This document shows, piece by piece, positions 1 through 8,622 of a DNA stretch of 64,000 bases. The position numbers and the translations under genes are program-made. Source of the stretch: Teichococcus rhizosphaerae (GTDB lineage Bacteria; Pseudomonadota; Alphaproteobacteria; Acetobacterales; Acetobacteraceae). Below the pieces are notes generated by a model. The model saw only the letters and a list, made by a program, of their open reading frames with translations, was not told the DNA's origin and ran no database searches. The stretch's first letter is position 1, and each line of letters starts with the position of its first letter. The stretch spans positions 62,001 to 126,000 of the forward strand of contig NZ_PDNU01000008.1 in NCBI RefSeq assembly GCF_002631185.1, given 5' to 3'.

Positions 1-715
1 GCCGCCCCTGCATCTGGCCGCCGATGCAGCGCAGCGCCGCCGCCGCCAGCACGCCCTCCGGCGCGCCGCCCGAGCCGAGATACATGTCCACCCCCGCATT
101 CGGCTGCGAGACGGCGATGAGGCCGGCCACGTCGCCATCGGGGATCAGCATGATGCGCGCGCCGACCTCGCGGCAGGCGCGGATGATCTCCTTGTGGCGG
201 TCGCGGCCGAGGATGCAGACGACGAGGTCGTTGATCTCGGCCTTCTTCGCCTTGGCCAGCTCGCGCAGGTTCTCGCCCGGGGAGGCATCGAGATCGACGA
301 CGCCCGCCGGCAGGCCGGGGCCCACCGCGATCTTGTCCATGTAGATGTCGGGCGCGTGCAGGAAGCCGCCATCCTCGGCCACCGCGAGCGTGGCGATGGA
401 GTTCGGCCCGCCGGTGGCGCAGATGGTGGTGCCCTCCAGCGGATCGACCGCGATGTCGACCTTGGGGCCGCCCAGGCCGATCTTCTCGCCGATGTAGAGC
501 ATCGGCGCCTCGTCCATCTCGCCCTCGCCGATCACCACCGTGCCGCTGATGGCAATGGTGTCGAAGGCCTTGCGCATGGCGTCCACCGCCGCGCCATCGG
601 CGGCGTTCTTGTCGCCGCGGCCGATCCAGCGGCTGGCGGCCAGCGCCGCAGCCTCGGTGACGCGCACCAGTTCGAGGGCGAGATTGCGGTCAACGGGGGT
701 GGTGTCGCGGCGCAT
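1..715 (-). CDS. glpX: Class II fructose-1,6-bisphosphatase GlpX, 3' end cut by window
   Basis: GlpX hydrolyses fructose-1,6-bisphosphate to fructose-6-phosphate in gluconeogenesis and is cytosolic and metal dependent. About 238 N-terminal residues are visible; the C-terminal part lies beyond the left edge. The metal and phosphate motifs GEGEMDEAP and VDPLEGTT of the GlpX family are present. The ATG is preceded by CAGGAG at a good distance. The gene follows hom on the same strand after 69 bases, the usual alphaproteobacterial order (hom-glpX, often followed by recJ). I am confident of the family; only completeness is unknown. Confidence 0.93.
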   Translation of the reverse strand, partial: MRRDTTPVDRNLALELVRVTEAAALAASRWIGRGDKNAADGAAVDAMRKAFDTIAISGTVVIGEGEMDEAPMLYIGEKIGLGGPKVDIAVDPLEGTTICATGGPNSIATLAVAEDGGFLHAPDIYMDKIAVGPGLPAGVVDLDASPGENLRELAKAKKAEINDLVVCILGRDRHKEIIRACREVGARIMLIPDGDVAGLIAVSQPNAGVDMYLGSGGAPEGVLAAAALRCIGGQMQGR

Positions 716-784
716 GGTGGCTCCTGTCTTTCCCGGTGCGGGTCCTGACCCGGCGCGAGGCCGGCACAGCCCCGCCAACGCTCG

Positions 785-2080
785 TCAAAGGGATTCGATG
801 CGGATCAAGGCGGGCGGCTCCAGCACCGCCTCCAGCGCGCCGATGCGGGCCAGGGCGGCGCGCATCGCGGATTCGTGGCAATCATGCGTGGTCAGCACCA
901 CCGGCACCGCCTCGCCCGGCGCGCGGCCGCGCTGGATCATCGATTCCAGGCTGATGCCGTGGTCGCGCAGCGTGGCGGTGACGTCGGCGATGACTCCGGG
1001 GCGGTCCAGCACCATCAGGCGGAGGTAGTAGGCGCCGTGGTGCTGCGCCATGGGCAGCGCCGGCTCGCCGTCCAGCGCCGCCGCCGCCGCGCCCCAGACG
1101 GGGGTCTGCCGGTTGCGGGCGATGTCGATCAGGTCCGCCGCCACGGCGCTGGCGGTGGGGCCGGCGCCGGCACCGCGCCCTTCCAGCACCACGCGGCCCA
1201 CGAAGTCGCCCTCCGCCACCACGGCGTTGAACACGCCATCCACCCGCGCGATGGGGTGGCTCGCCGGCACCATGCAGGGATGCACGCGGGTGGCGATGCC
1301 CCCCTCCTCCCGCTGCGCGATGCCGAGCAGCTTGATGCGGTAGCCGAGCTCGTCGGCCAGGCGGATGTCGAGGGCGGAGACGGCGCGGATGCCCTCCACA
1401 TGCACGTCGCCGAAGGCGACGGGGCGGCCGAAGGCCAGCGCCGCCAGGATGGCGAGCTTGTGCGCCGCGTCCACGCCGTCGATGTCGAAGGAGGGGTCGG
1501 CCTCGGCGTAGCCGAGCTTCTGCGCCTCGGCCAGCACGTCGGCGAATTCGCGCTTCTGCTCGCGCATGTTGGTGAGGATGTAGTTGCAGGTGCCGTTGAG
1601 GATGCCGGTGACGCGCCGGATGCGGTTGCCCGCCAGCCCCTCGCGCAGCGCCTTGATGGCGGGAATGCCGCCCGCCACCGCCGCCTCGTAGGCGAGCGTC
1701 GCGCCCGTCGCCTCGGCGGCCCGGGCCAGCTCCGCGCCATGCAGGGCGAGCAGCGCCTTGTTCGCCGTCACCACCGGCTTGCCGGCGGCGAGCGCCGCCT
1801 CCACCAGGGCGCGCGCCGGGCCGTCGCTGCCGCCGACCAGCTCCACCACCACATCCGCCTGGCCGTCGGCGGCCAGCGCCACCGGGTCCTCGTACCAGCG
1901 CAGGCCATCGAGCGAGACGCCGCGGTCGCGGCTGCGGTCGCGTGCCGAGACGGCGGTGACGACGATCGGCCGGCCGGCGCGGGCGGCGATGATCTCGGCA
2001 TTGTCGCGCAGCAGGGTCAGCAGGCCGGCGCCGACCGTACCCAGGCCGGCGACCGCGACGGAAAGCGGACGTGTCATCAT
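785..2080 (-). CDS. hom: Homoserine dehydrogenase
   Basis: This NAD(P)-dependent enzyme reduces aspartate semialdehyde to homoserine, the branch point towards threonine and methionine. The 431-residue protein starts with a Rossmann motif (GLGTVGAG), carries the NKALL stretch with the catalytic-region lysine, and has the substrate-domain motif GILNGTCNYIL. A C-terminal ACT domain (about residues 350-430, LDRPGVIADV) suggests threonine feedback control, as is usual for the long form. Its ATG overlaps the stop of the upstream aminotransferase by four bases (ATGA), so the two are probably translationally coupled. Confidence 0.96.
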   Translation of the reverse strand: MMTRPLSVAVAGLGTVGAGLLTLLRDNAEIIAARAGRPIVVTAVSARDRSRDRGVSLDGLRWYEDPVALAADGQADVVVELVGGSDGPARALVEAALAAGKPVVTANKALLALHGAELARAAEATGATLAYEAAVAGGIPAIKALREGLAGNRIRRVTGILNGTCNYILTNMREQKREFADVLAEAQKLGYAEADPSFDIDGVDAAHKLAILAALAFGRPVAFGDVHVEGIRAVSALDIRLADELGYRIKLLGIAQREEGGIATRVHPCMVPASHPIARVDGVFNAVVAEGDFVGRVVLEGRGAGAGPTASAVAADLIDIARNRQTPVWGAAAAALDGEPALPMAQHHGAYYLRLMVLDRPGVIADVTATLRDHGISLESMIQRGRAPGEAVPVVLTTHDCHESAMRAALARIGALEAVLEPPALIRIESL

Positions 2081-3300
2081 TTCACCAGTTCAGCGGCGGC
2101 GGGCTCCGCGACGGGCCCGCCATTGTCGGTCGCCAGAAAGGCGCGGATGCCGCGCAGCGCCTGGCGGATGCGGTGGGTGTTCTCCACCATGGCGATGCGC
2201 ACATGGCCGTCGCCATGCTCGCCGAAGCCGAGGCCGGGAGCCACCGCCACCTTGGCGCGCGCCAGCAGCAGCTTGCTGAACTCGACCGAGCCCAGGTGCT
2301 TGTAGCGCTCCGGGACCGGCGCCCAGACGAACATGCCGGCCTCCGGCACGGGCACGTCCCAGCCCGCCTGCTTCAGCCCCTTCACCAGCACGTCGCGCCG
2401 CTCGCGGTAGAGCCGGCGCATGTCCTCGATGCAGTCCTGCGGCCCGTTCAGCGCGGCGGTGGAGGCCACCTGGATCGGCGTGAAGGCGCCGTAGTCGAGA
2501 TAGGACTTCACCCGCGTCAGCGCCGCGATCAGGCGCGGGTTGCCGGCGGCGAAGCCCATGCGCCAGCCGGCCATGTTGTAGGTCTTGGACATGGAGGTGA
2601 ACTCCACCGCCACGTCCTTGGCGCCTTCCACCTCCAGGATCGAGGGCGGCACCTTGTCGCCGTAGTACAGCTCGGCATAGGCGAGGTCGGAGAGCACGAA
2701 GATCTCGTGCTTCTTCGCGAAGGCCACGATCTCCTTGTAGAAATCGAGCCCCGCCATCAGCCCCGTCGGGTTCGAGGGGAAGTTGACGATCAGCGCGGTG
2801 GGCTTCGGCACGGAATGGCGCACAGCGCGGTCGAGCGCCGAGAGCATCTCGTCATCCGGCGTGTGCGGGATGGAGCGCACCGAGGCGCCGGCGATGATGA
2901 AGCCGAACTGGTGGATCGGGTAGGAGGGGTTCGGCACCAGGATGGTGTCGCCCGGCGAGGAGATGGCGGCGGCGAGGTTGGCCAGCCCCTCCTTCGAGCC
3001 GAGGGTGGCCACCACCTCGGTTTCCGGGTCCAGCTTCACGTTGAAGCGGCGCGCGTAATAGCCGGCCAGCGCCCGGCGCAGGCCGGGGATGCCGCGGCTC
3101 GCCGAATAGCCATGCGTGCTCGGGTTCTGCACCGCCTCGACCAGCTTGGCCACGATGTGCGGCGGCGTCGGGCTGTCCGGGTTGCCCATGCCAAGGTCCA
3201 CGATGTCCTCGGCCGCGGCGCGTGCCTTGGCCTTGGCCTGGTTCACCTCGGCGAACACATAGGGCGGCAGGCGGCGGATGCGGTGGAATTCCTCGGTCAT
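2077..3300 (-). CDS. alaC: AlaC-like PLP aminotransferase (alanine/glutamate transaminase)
   Basis: Fold-type I aminotransferase of 407 residues that closely matches the E. coli AlaC pattern: N-terminal RLPPYVF, HGYSASRGIPGLRRA, PSYPIH, and the PLP-lysine motif SMSKTYNMAGWRMGF. AlaC makes alanine from pyruvate and glutamate; relatives in this group are often annotated as LL-diaminopimelate aminotransferase. I chose the ATG at 3300 because alignable sequence (MTEEFHRIRRLPPY) begins there; an in-frame ATG at 3363 would add an unlikely Arg-rich leader. It forms an operon with hom and glpX. Confidence 0.88.
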   Translation of the reverse strand: MTEEFHRIRRLPPYVFAEVNQAKAKARAAAEDIVDLGMGNPDSPTPPHIVAKLVEAVQNPSTHGYSASRGIPGLRRALAGYYARRFNVKLDPETEVVATLGSKEGLANLAAAISSPGDTILVPNPSYPIHQFGFIIAGASVRSIPHTPDDEMLSALDRAVRHSVPKPTALIVNFPSNPTGLMAGLDFYKEIVAFAKKHEIFVLSDLAYAELYYGDKVPPSILEVEGAKDVAVEFTSMSKTYNMAGWRMGFAAGNPRLIAALTRVKSYLDYGAFTPIQVASTAALNGPQDCIEDMRRLYRERRDVLVKGLKQAGWDVPVPEAGMFVWAPVPERYKHLGSVEFSKLLLARAKVAVAPGLGFGEHGDGHVRIAMVENTHRIRQALRGIRAFLATDNGGPVAEPAAAELVK

Positions 3301-3403
3301 GGCCTTGGGGGTCCGTGCGAACTGGAACAAGCGAAGTAGTCGGTGAATCGGGGCCGTGACCATAGAGCAGATCGCGCCCCCGCGGAAACGGGCGCGCGGG
3401 CGG

Positions 3404-3991
3404 CTACAGCCGCGGCGGCGGCGGGGCGGCCATGCCGCCCGCGGGAGGCGCGGGCGGGGATGGCGCCATGAACTCGGCGGGGGGTGGCGCCGGAGGCGCG
3501 CCGGGGTCGGCCGGCAGGTCCGGCGCGGCAGGCGCGGGCGCGAGGCCGGGCGCCGCATCCGGGCTGCCGCGCGGCACCGGCGGGGCGGCGCTCAGGCGGG
3601 GCGGCCGGGGGGGCGCCAGCGGCACCTGCCCGGCGCTCTCGGCGCCCGCCGGCGGCGGCGGCACGGGCCGGCCCGGCAGCACCGGGGTGCGGGACTGGCT
3701 GCGCGCATCGGCCAGGGCGTCGCGCAGCGCCTCGCGCTCGGAGGCGGCGCCGCGGGGCGGCGCGGGCGGCACGGAGGCGATGCTGGGATACGCCCCTTCC
3801 GTGCCCGGGGGCAGCGGCCGGCCTTCCAGCGGCGCGCCGAAGGCGTTCCTCCAGAACTCCACCGGCCCCTCGGTCGGCGAGCCCACGCAGCCGCCCAGCA
3901 GCAGCGCCGCCAGCACCGCGCCGCAGGCTGCTTGATGCCCCCTCGCGCGGGCCCTACCTTGTAGGCGGCCTCGGTCGCTGCGCTGGTCCAT
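3404..3991 (-). CDS. Proline-rich lipoprotein, unknown function
   Basis: About 195 residues. A basic N-terminus and a short hydrophobic stretch end in the lipobox LLGGC near residue 35, so the protein is probably lipid-anchored. The mature part is about one third proline and alanine with several PPAPP-like runs and no recognisable domain. An ATG at 4012 (seven residues longer) is an alternative start. The gene sits downstream of alaC's 5' end on the same strand and is divergent from phaC. I do not recognise the family; Pro-rich periplasmic lipoproteins often span or decorate the envelope, but that is only analogy. Coding is supported by the signal peptide. Confidence 0.62.
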   Translation of the reverse strand: MDQRSDRGRLQGRARARGHQAACGAVLAALLLGGCVGSPTEGPVEFWRNAFGAPLEGRPLPPGTEGAYPSIASVPPAPPRGAASEREALRDALADARSQSRTPVLPGRPVPPPPAGAESAGQVPLAPPRPPRLSAAPPVPRGSPDAAPGLAPAPAAPDLPADPGAPPAPPPAEFMAPSPPAPPAGGMAAPPPPRL

Positions 3992-4177
3992 GGTCCGCCT
4001 CTTATCGTCCATCGCCCAGGGCATTAGCCCGAAAGGCGGGGCTGGCGGAAGGCCGCGCGGAACCGCGCCGCCACGCCCCGGTTCCCCGTGCAGCGAAACC
4101 AGGGCTTCAGGAACGGCGTGCCACAAGGCAGGCCGGCGGCATCGCAGGAAGCAGGCGCCAAAGGCGCGGAGGGACGC

Positions 4178-5998
4178 ATGGCCAAGGACGACACTCCCCC
4201 GGACCCGGGCGCTTTCCGCCTGCCGGATCCCGCCCTGGTGTCCCGCACCATGGCGGACGTGGCCGAGCGTGGGCAGCGCATCGTGGCCGACTTCCTGCGC
4301 CGCCAGGCGGATGACGGGCCGGGCGGCGCGGCGGACGCGCCGGACCCGGCGCATATCGGCTCCGCCTTCATGGAGATGACCACCCGGCTGATGACCAACC
4401 CTGCGCGGCTGATGCAGGCGCAGCTTGGCTTCTGGCAGGACTACATGACGCTGTGGCAGAACACCGCCCGCCGCATGTGGGGCGGCGAGGTCAGCCCCGT
4501 CATCGCCGAGGACCCGAAGGACCGCCGCTTCAAGGACGAGGCGTGGCGCGACAACGAGGTGTTCGACTTCATCAAGCAGTCCTACCTGCTCTCCGCCCGC
4601 TACTTCACCAACGTGGCGCACGCGGCCGACGACCTCGACCCCAAGACGGCGCAGAAGGTGGATTTCTACACCCGCCAGTTCGTGGATGCGATGAGCCCCT
4701 CGAACTTCCTGATGACCAACCCCGAGGTGCTGCGCCGCACCGCCGAGACGGGCGGCGAGAACCTGCTGCGCGGGTTGCAGAACCTGCTCTCCGACCTCGA
4801 GCGCGGCAAGGGCAAGCTGCGCATCCGCATGACGGACGAGACCAAGTTCAGGATCGGCGAGAACATCGCCGTCTCGCCCGGCAAGGTCGTGTTCCAGAAC
4901 GACCTGATGCAGCTCATCCAGTACACGCCGGCGACGGAAACGGTGCTGAAGCGGCCGCTGCTGATCCTGCCGCCCTGGATCAACAAGTTCTACATCCTCG
5001 ACCTGCGGCCCAAGAACAGCTTCGTCCGCTGGGCGGTGAGCCAGGGGCACACCGTCTTCATGGTCTCCTGGGTCAACCCGGACGAGCGGCTCGCGCAGAA
5101 ATCCTTCGAGGACTACATGCTCGAAGGCCCCTACGCCGCGCTGGACGCGATCGAGAAGGCCACCGGCGAGAAGGCGGTGAACGCCATCGGCTACTGCCTG
5201 GGCGGCACGCTGCTGGCCTCGACGCTCGCGCACATGGCGGTGAAGCGGGACACGCGCATCAAGTCCGCCACCTTCTTCACCACCATGGTGGACTTCGCCG
5301 AGGCGGGCGAGCTTTCCGTCTTCATCGACGAGGAGCAGCTGCAATCGCTCGAGGAGCGGATGCAGAAGCGCGGCTACCTCGAGGGCCGCGAGATGGCGAC
5401 CACCTTCAACATGCTGCGCGCCAACGACCTGATCTGGTCCTTCGTGGTGCAGAACTACCTGATGGGGCAGGAGCCCTTTCCCTTCGACCTGCTCTACTGG
5501 AACGACGACAGCACCCGCATGCCGGCGGCCATGCACAGCTTCTACCTGCGCCGCATGTACCAGCAGAACGACCTGGTGAAGCCCGGCGGCATCACCCTGG
5601 CCGGGGTGCCGCTCGACCTGCGGAAGCTCGAGCTGCCCACCTACATCCTGTCCACGCGCGAGGACCACATCGCGCCCTGGAAGAGCACCTACAAGGCGAC
5701 GCAGATCTATGGCGGTCCGGTGCGCTTCGTGCTCGCCGCCTCGGGGCACATCGCCGGCGTCGCCAACCCGCCGGAATCCGGCAAGTACAGCCACTGGGTG
5801 GGCGAGAGCCTGCCGCCCGAGCCGGAAGCCTGGTTCGGGGCCGCCACCGAGTTCGCCGGCTCCTGGTGGCCGGACTGGCACCGCTGGGTGAGCGGGCTGG
5901 ACAAGGAGGAAGTGCCGGCGCGCATGCCGGGCGAGGGCGGGCTGCCGGCGATCGAGGACGCGCCGGGGAGCTATGTGAAGGTGATGGCCACCGACTAG
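4178..5998 (+). CDS. phaC: Class I poly(3-hydroxyalkanoate) synthase
   Basis: PhaC polymerises hydroxyacyl-CoA into PHA granules. The 606-residue length fits class I synthases. The lipase-like box GYCLGG carries the nucleophile Cys340; the catalytic Asp496 is in REDHIAPW and His524 in SGHIAGV. An N-terminal phaC domain (FWQDYMTLWQ) precedes the alpha/beta-hydrolase core. The ATG at 4178 has GGAGG six bases upstream; longer in-frame starts lack this. No phaA, phaB or phasin gene is in the window, so the monomer supply genes must be elsewhere. A strong hairpin follows the stop. Confidence 0.97.
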   Translation: MAKDDTPPDPGAFRLPDPALVSRTMADVAERGQRIVADFLRRQADDGPGGAADAPDPAHIGSAFMEMTTRLMTNPARLMQAQLGFWQDYMTLWQNTARRMWGGEVSPVIAEDPKDRRFKDEAWRDNEVFDFIKQSYLLSARYFTNVAHAADDLDPKTAQKVDFYTRQFVDAMSPSNFLMTNPEVLRRTAETGGENLLRGLQNLLSDLERGKGKLRIRMTDETKFRIGENIAVSPGKVVFQNDLMQLIQYTPATETVLKRPLLILPPWINKFYILDLRPKNSFVRWAVSQGHTVFMVSWVNPDERLAQKSFEDYMLEGPYAALDAIEKATGEKAVNAIGYCLGGTLLASTLAHMAVKRDTRIKSATFFTTMVDFAEAGELSVFIDEEQLQSLEERMQKRGYLEGREMATTFNMLRANDLIWSFVVQNYLMGQEPFPFDLLYWNDDSTRMPAAMHSFYLRRMYQQNDLVKPGGITLAGVPLDLRKLELPTYILSTREDHIAPWKSTYKATQIYGGPVRFVLAASGHIAGVANPPESGKYSHWVGESLPPEPEAWFGAATEFAGSWWPDWHRWVSGLDKEEVPARMPGEGGLPAIEDAPGSYVKVMATD

Positions 5999-6008
5999 AG
6001 GAGAACAA

Positions 6009-6034
6009 GGCCGGGGGAAAGGCACCCCCCGGCC
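6009..6034. terminator. Bidirectional hairpin between convergent phaC and M20 gene
   Basis: A nine-base stem (GGCCGGGGG with its complement, one extra C) lies in the 45-base gap between the two convergent stops. It is followed by GTTTC on the plus side and TTGTTCT on the minus side, so it may end transcripts from both directions. Confidence 0.6.
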
Positions 6035-6043
6035 CAGCCCGTT

Positions 6044-7243
6044 TCAGCCCGGGGTCAGCTCCTGCTCCACCAGCGACGACCAGAAGGCGATGCCCGTAGG
6101 CAGGATGTCGTCGTTGAAGTTGTAGCGCGGGTGGTGGGTGGAGAAATTCGGCTTGCCCGGGTCCATCTGGCCGAGGCGGATGAAGCAGCCCGGCACGGTG
6201 CGCGCCATGTAGGAGAAGTCCTCGCCGCCCATGGTCGGCGGCGCCTCGCGCACCAGCATCCCCTCGCCCACCAGATTCGCCGCCGCCAGGCGCGCGCGCT
6301 CCACCGGCCCGTCGCTGTTCACCACGGGCGGGTAGCCGCGCTCGTAGTCGATCTCCACGCTGGCGCCATGCGCGGTGGCCGTGGCGGTGGCCACCTCCGT
6401 CAGCAGGCGCTGCATCTCGTCGCGCGTCTCGGGGCGCAGCGTGCGCACCGTGCCCTCGATCACCACCTCCTCGGGGATGACGTTGCAGGCGCTGCCGCCA
6501 TGGATGCTGCACAGCGAGAGCACGGCGGAATCCAGCGGGTCCACCCGGCGGCTGACCACGCTCTGCAGCGCCACCACGATGTGCGAGGCCACCAGCACCG
6601 GGTCCAGCGCCTGGTGCGGCCGCGCGGCGTGGCCGCCCAGGCCCCGCACGGTCAGCTTCACCGTGTCGGCGGCCGCGTTGGTGGTGCCGCGGGTGATGAC
6701 GAACTGGCCCTTCGGCACGTTGGAGCCGTTGTGGATGCCGTACACCGCGTCGCAGGGGAAGCGGGTGAACAGCCCCTCCTCCACCATCACCCGGCCGCCG
6801 CCGCCCTTCTCCTCGGCGGGCTGGAAGATGAAATGGACGGTGCCCTCGAAATCGCGCTTCTCGGACAGGTAGCGCGCGGCGCCGAGCAGCATGGCGGTGT
6901 GGCCGTCATGGCCGCAGGCATGCATCACGTTGGGCCGGGTGGATCTGTAGGGCAGGTCCTCGGTCATCTCCTGCATGGGCAGCGCGTCCATGTCGGCGCG
7001 CAGCCCGATGGCGCGGCCCGCATTGGCGCCCTGCTGGCCCCTGGCGCCGCGCAGCGTGCCGACCAGCCCCGTGCCCGCGATGCCGCGCGTCACCGCGATG
7101 CCCCAGCTTTCCAGCTTCGCCGCCACGAAGTCGCTGGTCTGGTGCTCCTCGAAGGACAGCTCGGGATTGGCGTGCAGGTGGCGGCGCCATTCCGTCGCCT
7201 CGGCGGCGATGGCGGCGACGCGGGGATCGGATTCTTGCGGCAC
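6044..7243 (-). CDS. M20 family amidohydrolase (hippurate hydrolase/aminoacylase type)
   Basis: A 399-residue cytosolic metallo-hydrolase of the M20D group, which cleaves N-acyl amino acids or similar amides. The di-metal motifs HACGHDGHTAML and FQPAEE and the dimerisation-domain motif GHAARPH are present, as is the distal histidine motif STHHPRYNFND. The start is a GTG at 7243 with AGGAG about eleven bases upstream; longer in-frame extensions are Arg-rich and unalignable. A second M20 gene at 22386 is a clear paralogue. Substrate cannot be told from sequence. Confidence 0.9.
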   Translation of the reverse strand: MPQESDPRVAAIAAEATEWRRHLHANPELSFEEHQTSDFVAAKLESWGIAVTRGIAGTGLVGTLRGARGQQGANAGRAIGLRADMDALPMQEMTEDLPYRSTRPNVMHACGHDGHTAMLLGAARYLSEKRDFEGTVHFIFQPAEEKGGGGRVMVEEGLFTRFPCDAVYGIHNGSNVPKGQFVITRGTTNAAADTVKLTVRGLGGHAARPHQALDPVLVASHIVVALQSVVSRRVDPLDSAVLSLCSIHGGSACNVIPEEVVIEGTVRTLRPETRDEMQRLLTEVATATATAHGASVEIDYERGYPPVVNSDGPVERARLAAANLVGEGMLVREAPPTMGGEDFSYMARTVPGCFIRLGQMDPGKPNFSTHHPRYNFNDDILPTGIAFWSSLVEQELTPG

Positions 7244-7370
7244 GGGGGCGGCACTCCTGCGGTTGCGGATCCCGCCAGCCTTGCCCCGCCGCGCCCCGAT
7301 GGCAACACCGCCCCGCCGGCCAGGCGCGGAAAACCCGGGCCTTCCTCCGGCTGTCAGGGTCCGGCGCCGC

Positions 7371-8486
7371 TCAGGCCACCGCGTCCACGTAGTAGGCGAT
7401 GCCCTCGTAGCGGTATTGCGGCAGCGCCTGGACGATGCTGTCCCGCTCCGCCGCCGAGGTGGTGTAGAAATGCACCCCGCGCTCGGTGTTGTGGAAGCGG
7501 AAGACCGCGTCGCGCCCCGCGCCTGCCTCGCCATGGGCGTAGTGGCTGATCCCTTCGTGGCGGAAGCCCGGCTCCGCCCGCAGCCACGCCGCCTCCTCCG
7601 CGCTGGCGGTGTAGAAGTGACTGCCGGAGGAGGGGCGGTAGAAGCGGTGAACGCCGACACCGCTCGCCGCATCGGCCGAGGTCGAGAAGGCCGTGCCCTC
7701 GAAGCGCAGGCCCGGCATGGAGAGCGCGACATCATAGGCTTCCTCGGCGCTGCCGGTGTAGAAATGCGCGCCGGAGCCGGTGTTGTAGAAGCGGAAGACG
7801 TCCTCCCCCGGCGTCAGGAAGCGGTCATTCACCCCCATCTCCGCCTGGATCCAGCCGAGATGGCGGTCCACCGCCGCGGCGAAGGAGCGGGTGGAGACCA
7901 CCCCCACCACGAACGGCCCGCCGCCATGGTCGTAGTAGATCGGGCCGCCGGAATTGCCGGGATTGATCTCCAGATCCGCATTCACCCAGAAGAGGTTTTC
8001 CAGCGGGTCGCGGCGGATCGAGCCGTCATCGAACATCAGCCGGTGCCCGTAGAGCGCCGGATGCCCCAGCACGCCCACGGGGCCGCCGGGAAAGCCGCCC
8101 GAGAAGCCGAACCAGCCCTGCCGGTCGCCCACGGGTGCGGGGATGGAGAGCAGCGCGATGTCCAGCTCGCCATGGGCGAGGGTCGCGCCCGCGCCGTCGC
8201 CGGAGGGGATCAGCCCGCTTCCGTCCAGGCTGTGGGTCGCGTGATAGCGCAGCTGGACGGGAGAATGGGCGACCGCGCCAGGCTCTCCGGGCTCGAAGGA
8301 GAAATAGACCCGGACCTGCTCCGCCAGCCCGCCGAGGCTCGCATTGTAGATGAGGTGGGAGGCGGTGAGGACATCGTTGCGCCCCACCAGCACGCCGCTG
8401 CCCGCAAGGACGCGGTCGCCCCATTGCGCCTCGATATAGGCGATGGCCGTGCCGGGATAATGGTCGTCACTGACCTGGAAGGTCAT
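7371..8486 (-). CDS. Trypsin-like serine protease with three C-terminal HFYT (DUF5648-type) repeats
   Basis: 371 residues. The N-terminal half is a chymotrypsin/V8-fold protease with His44 (TASHLIY), Asp109 (GELDIALL) and Ser179 (NPGNSGGP). The C-terminal half holds three repeats of about 48 residues starting near 228, 278 and 326, each with a core such as FRFYNTGSGAHFYTGSAEE; this pattern resembles the DUF5648 module seen in secreted proteins. There is no signal peptide, hydrophobic N-terminus or cysteine pair, which is odd for a trypsin-like enzyme. It may leave by type I secretion or act inside. RBS is weak. Target unknown. Confidence 0.85.
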   Translation of the reverse strand: MTFQVSDDHYPGTAIAYIEAQWGDRVLAGSGVLVGRNDVLTASHLIYNASLGGLAEQVRVYFSFEPGEPGAVAHSPVQLRYHATHSLDGSGLIPSGDGAGATLAHGELDIALLSIPAPVGDRQGWFGFSGGFPGGPVGVLGHPALYGHRLMFDDGSIRRDPLENLFWVNADLEINPGNSGGPIYYDHGGGPFVVGVVSTRSFAAAVDRHLGWIQAEMGVNDRFLTPGEDVFRFYNTGSGAHFYTGSAEEAYDVALSMPGLRFEGTAFSTSADAASGVGVHRFYRPSSGSHFYTASAEEAAWLRAEPGFRHEGISHYAHGEAGAGRDAVFRFHNTERGVHFYTTSAAERDSIVQALPQYRYEGIAYYVDAVA

Positions 8487-8622
8487 CGGCCGCTCCGGGG
8501 AAGTGCTGCCATCCGCCGCGATGGCCCCGGATATTCATATCGGCATCGCACACAGCCGGGAAAGCGGTTTCCGGCGGCGCGGGGCGTGGCGGGGACGGCG
8601 CGCGCCTCCCCGCCTGCTCCCG

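Noticed and set aside
875-2305. 476-residue open frame on the plus strand opposite hom
   Set aside because: It is antisense to a clear homoserine dehydrogenase and is rich in His, Arg and Gly, the usual composition of shadow frames in GC-rich DNA.
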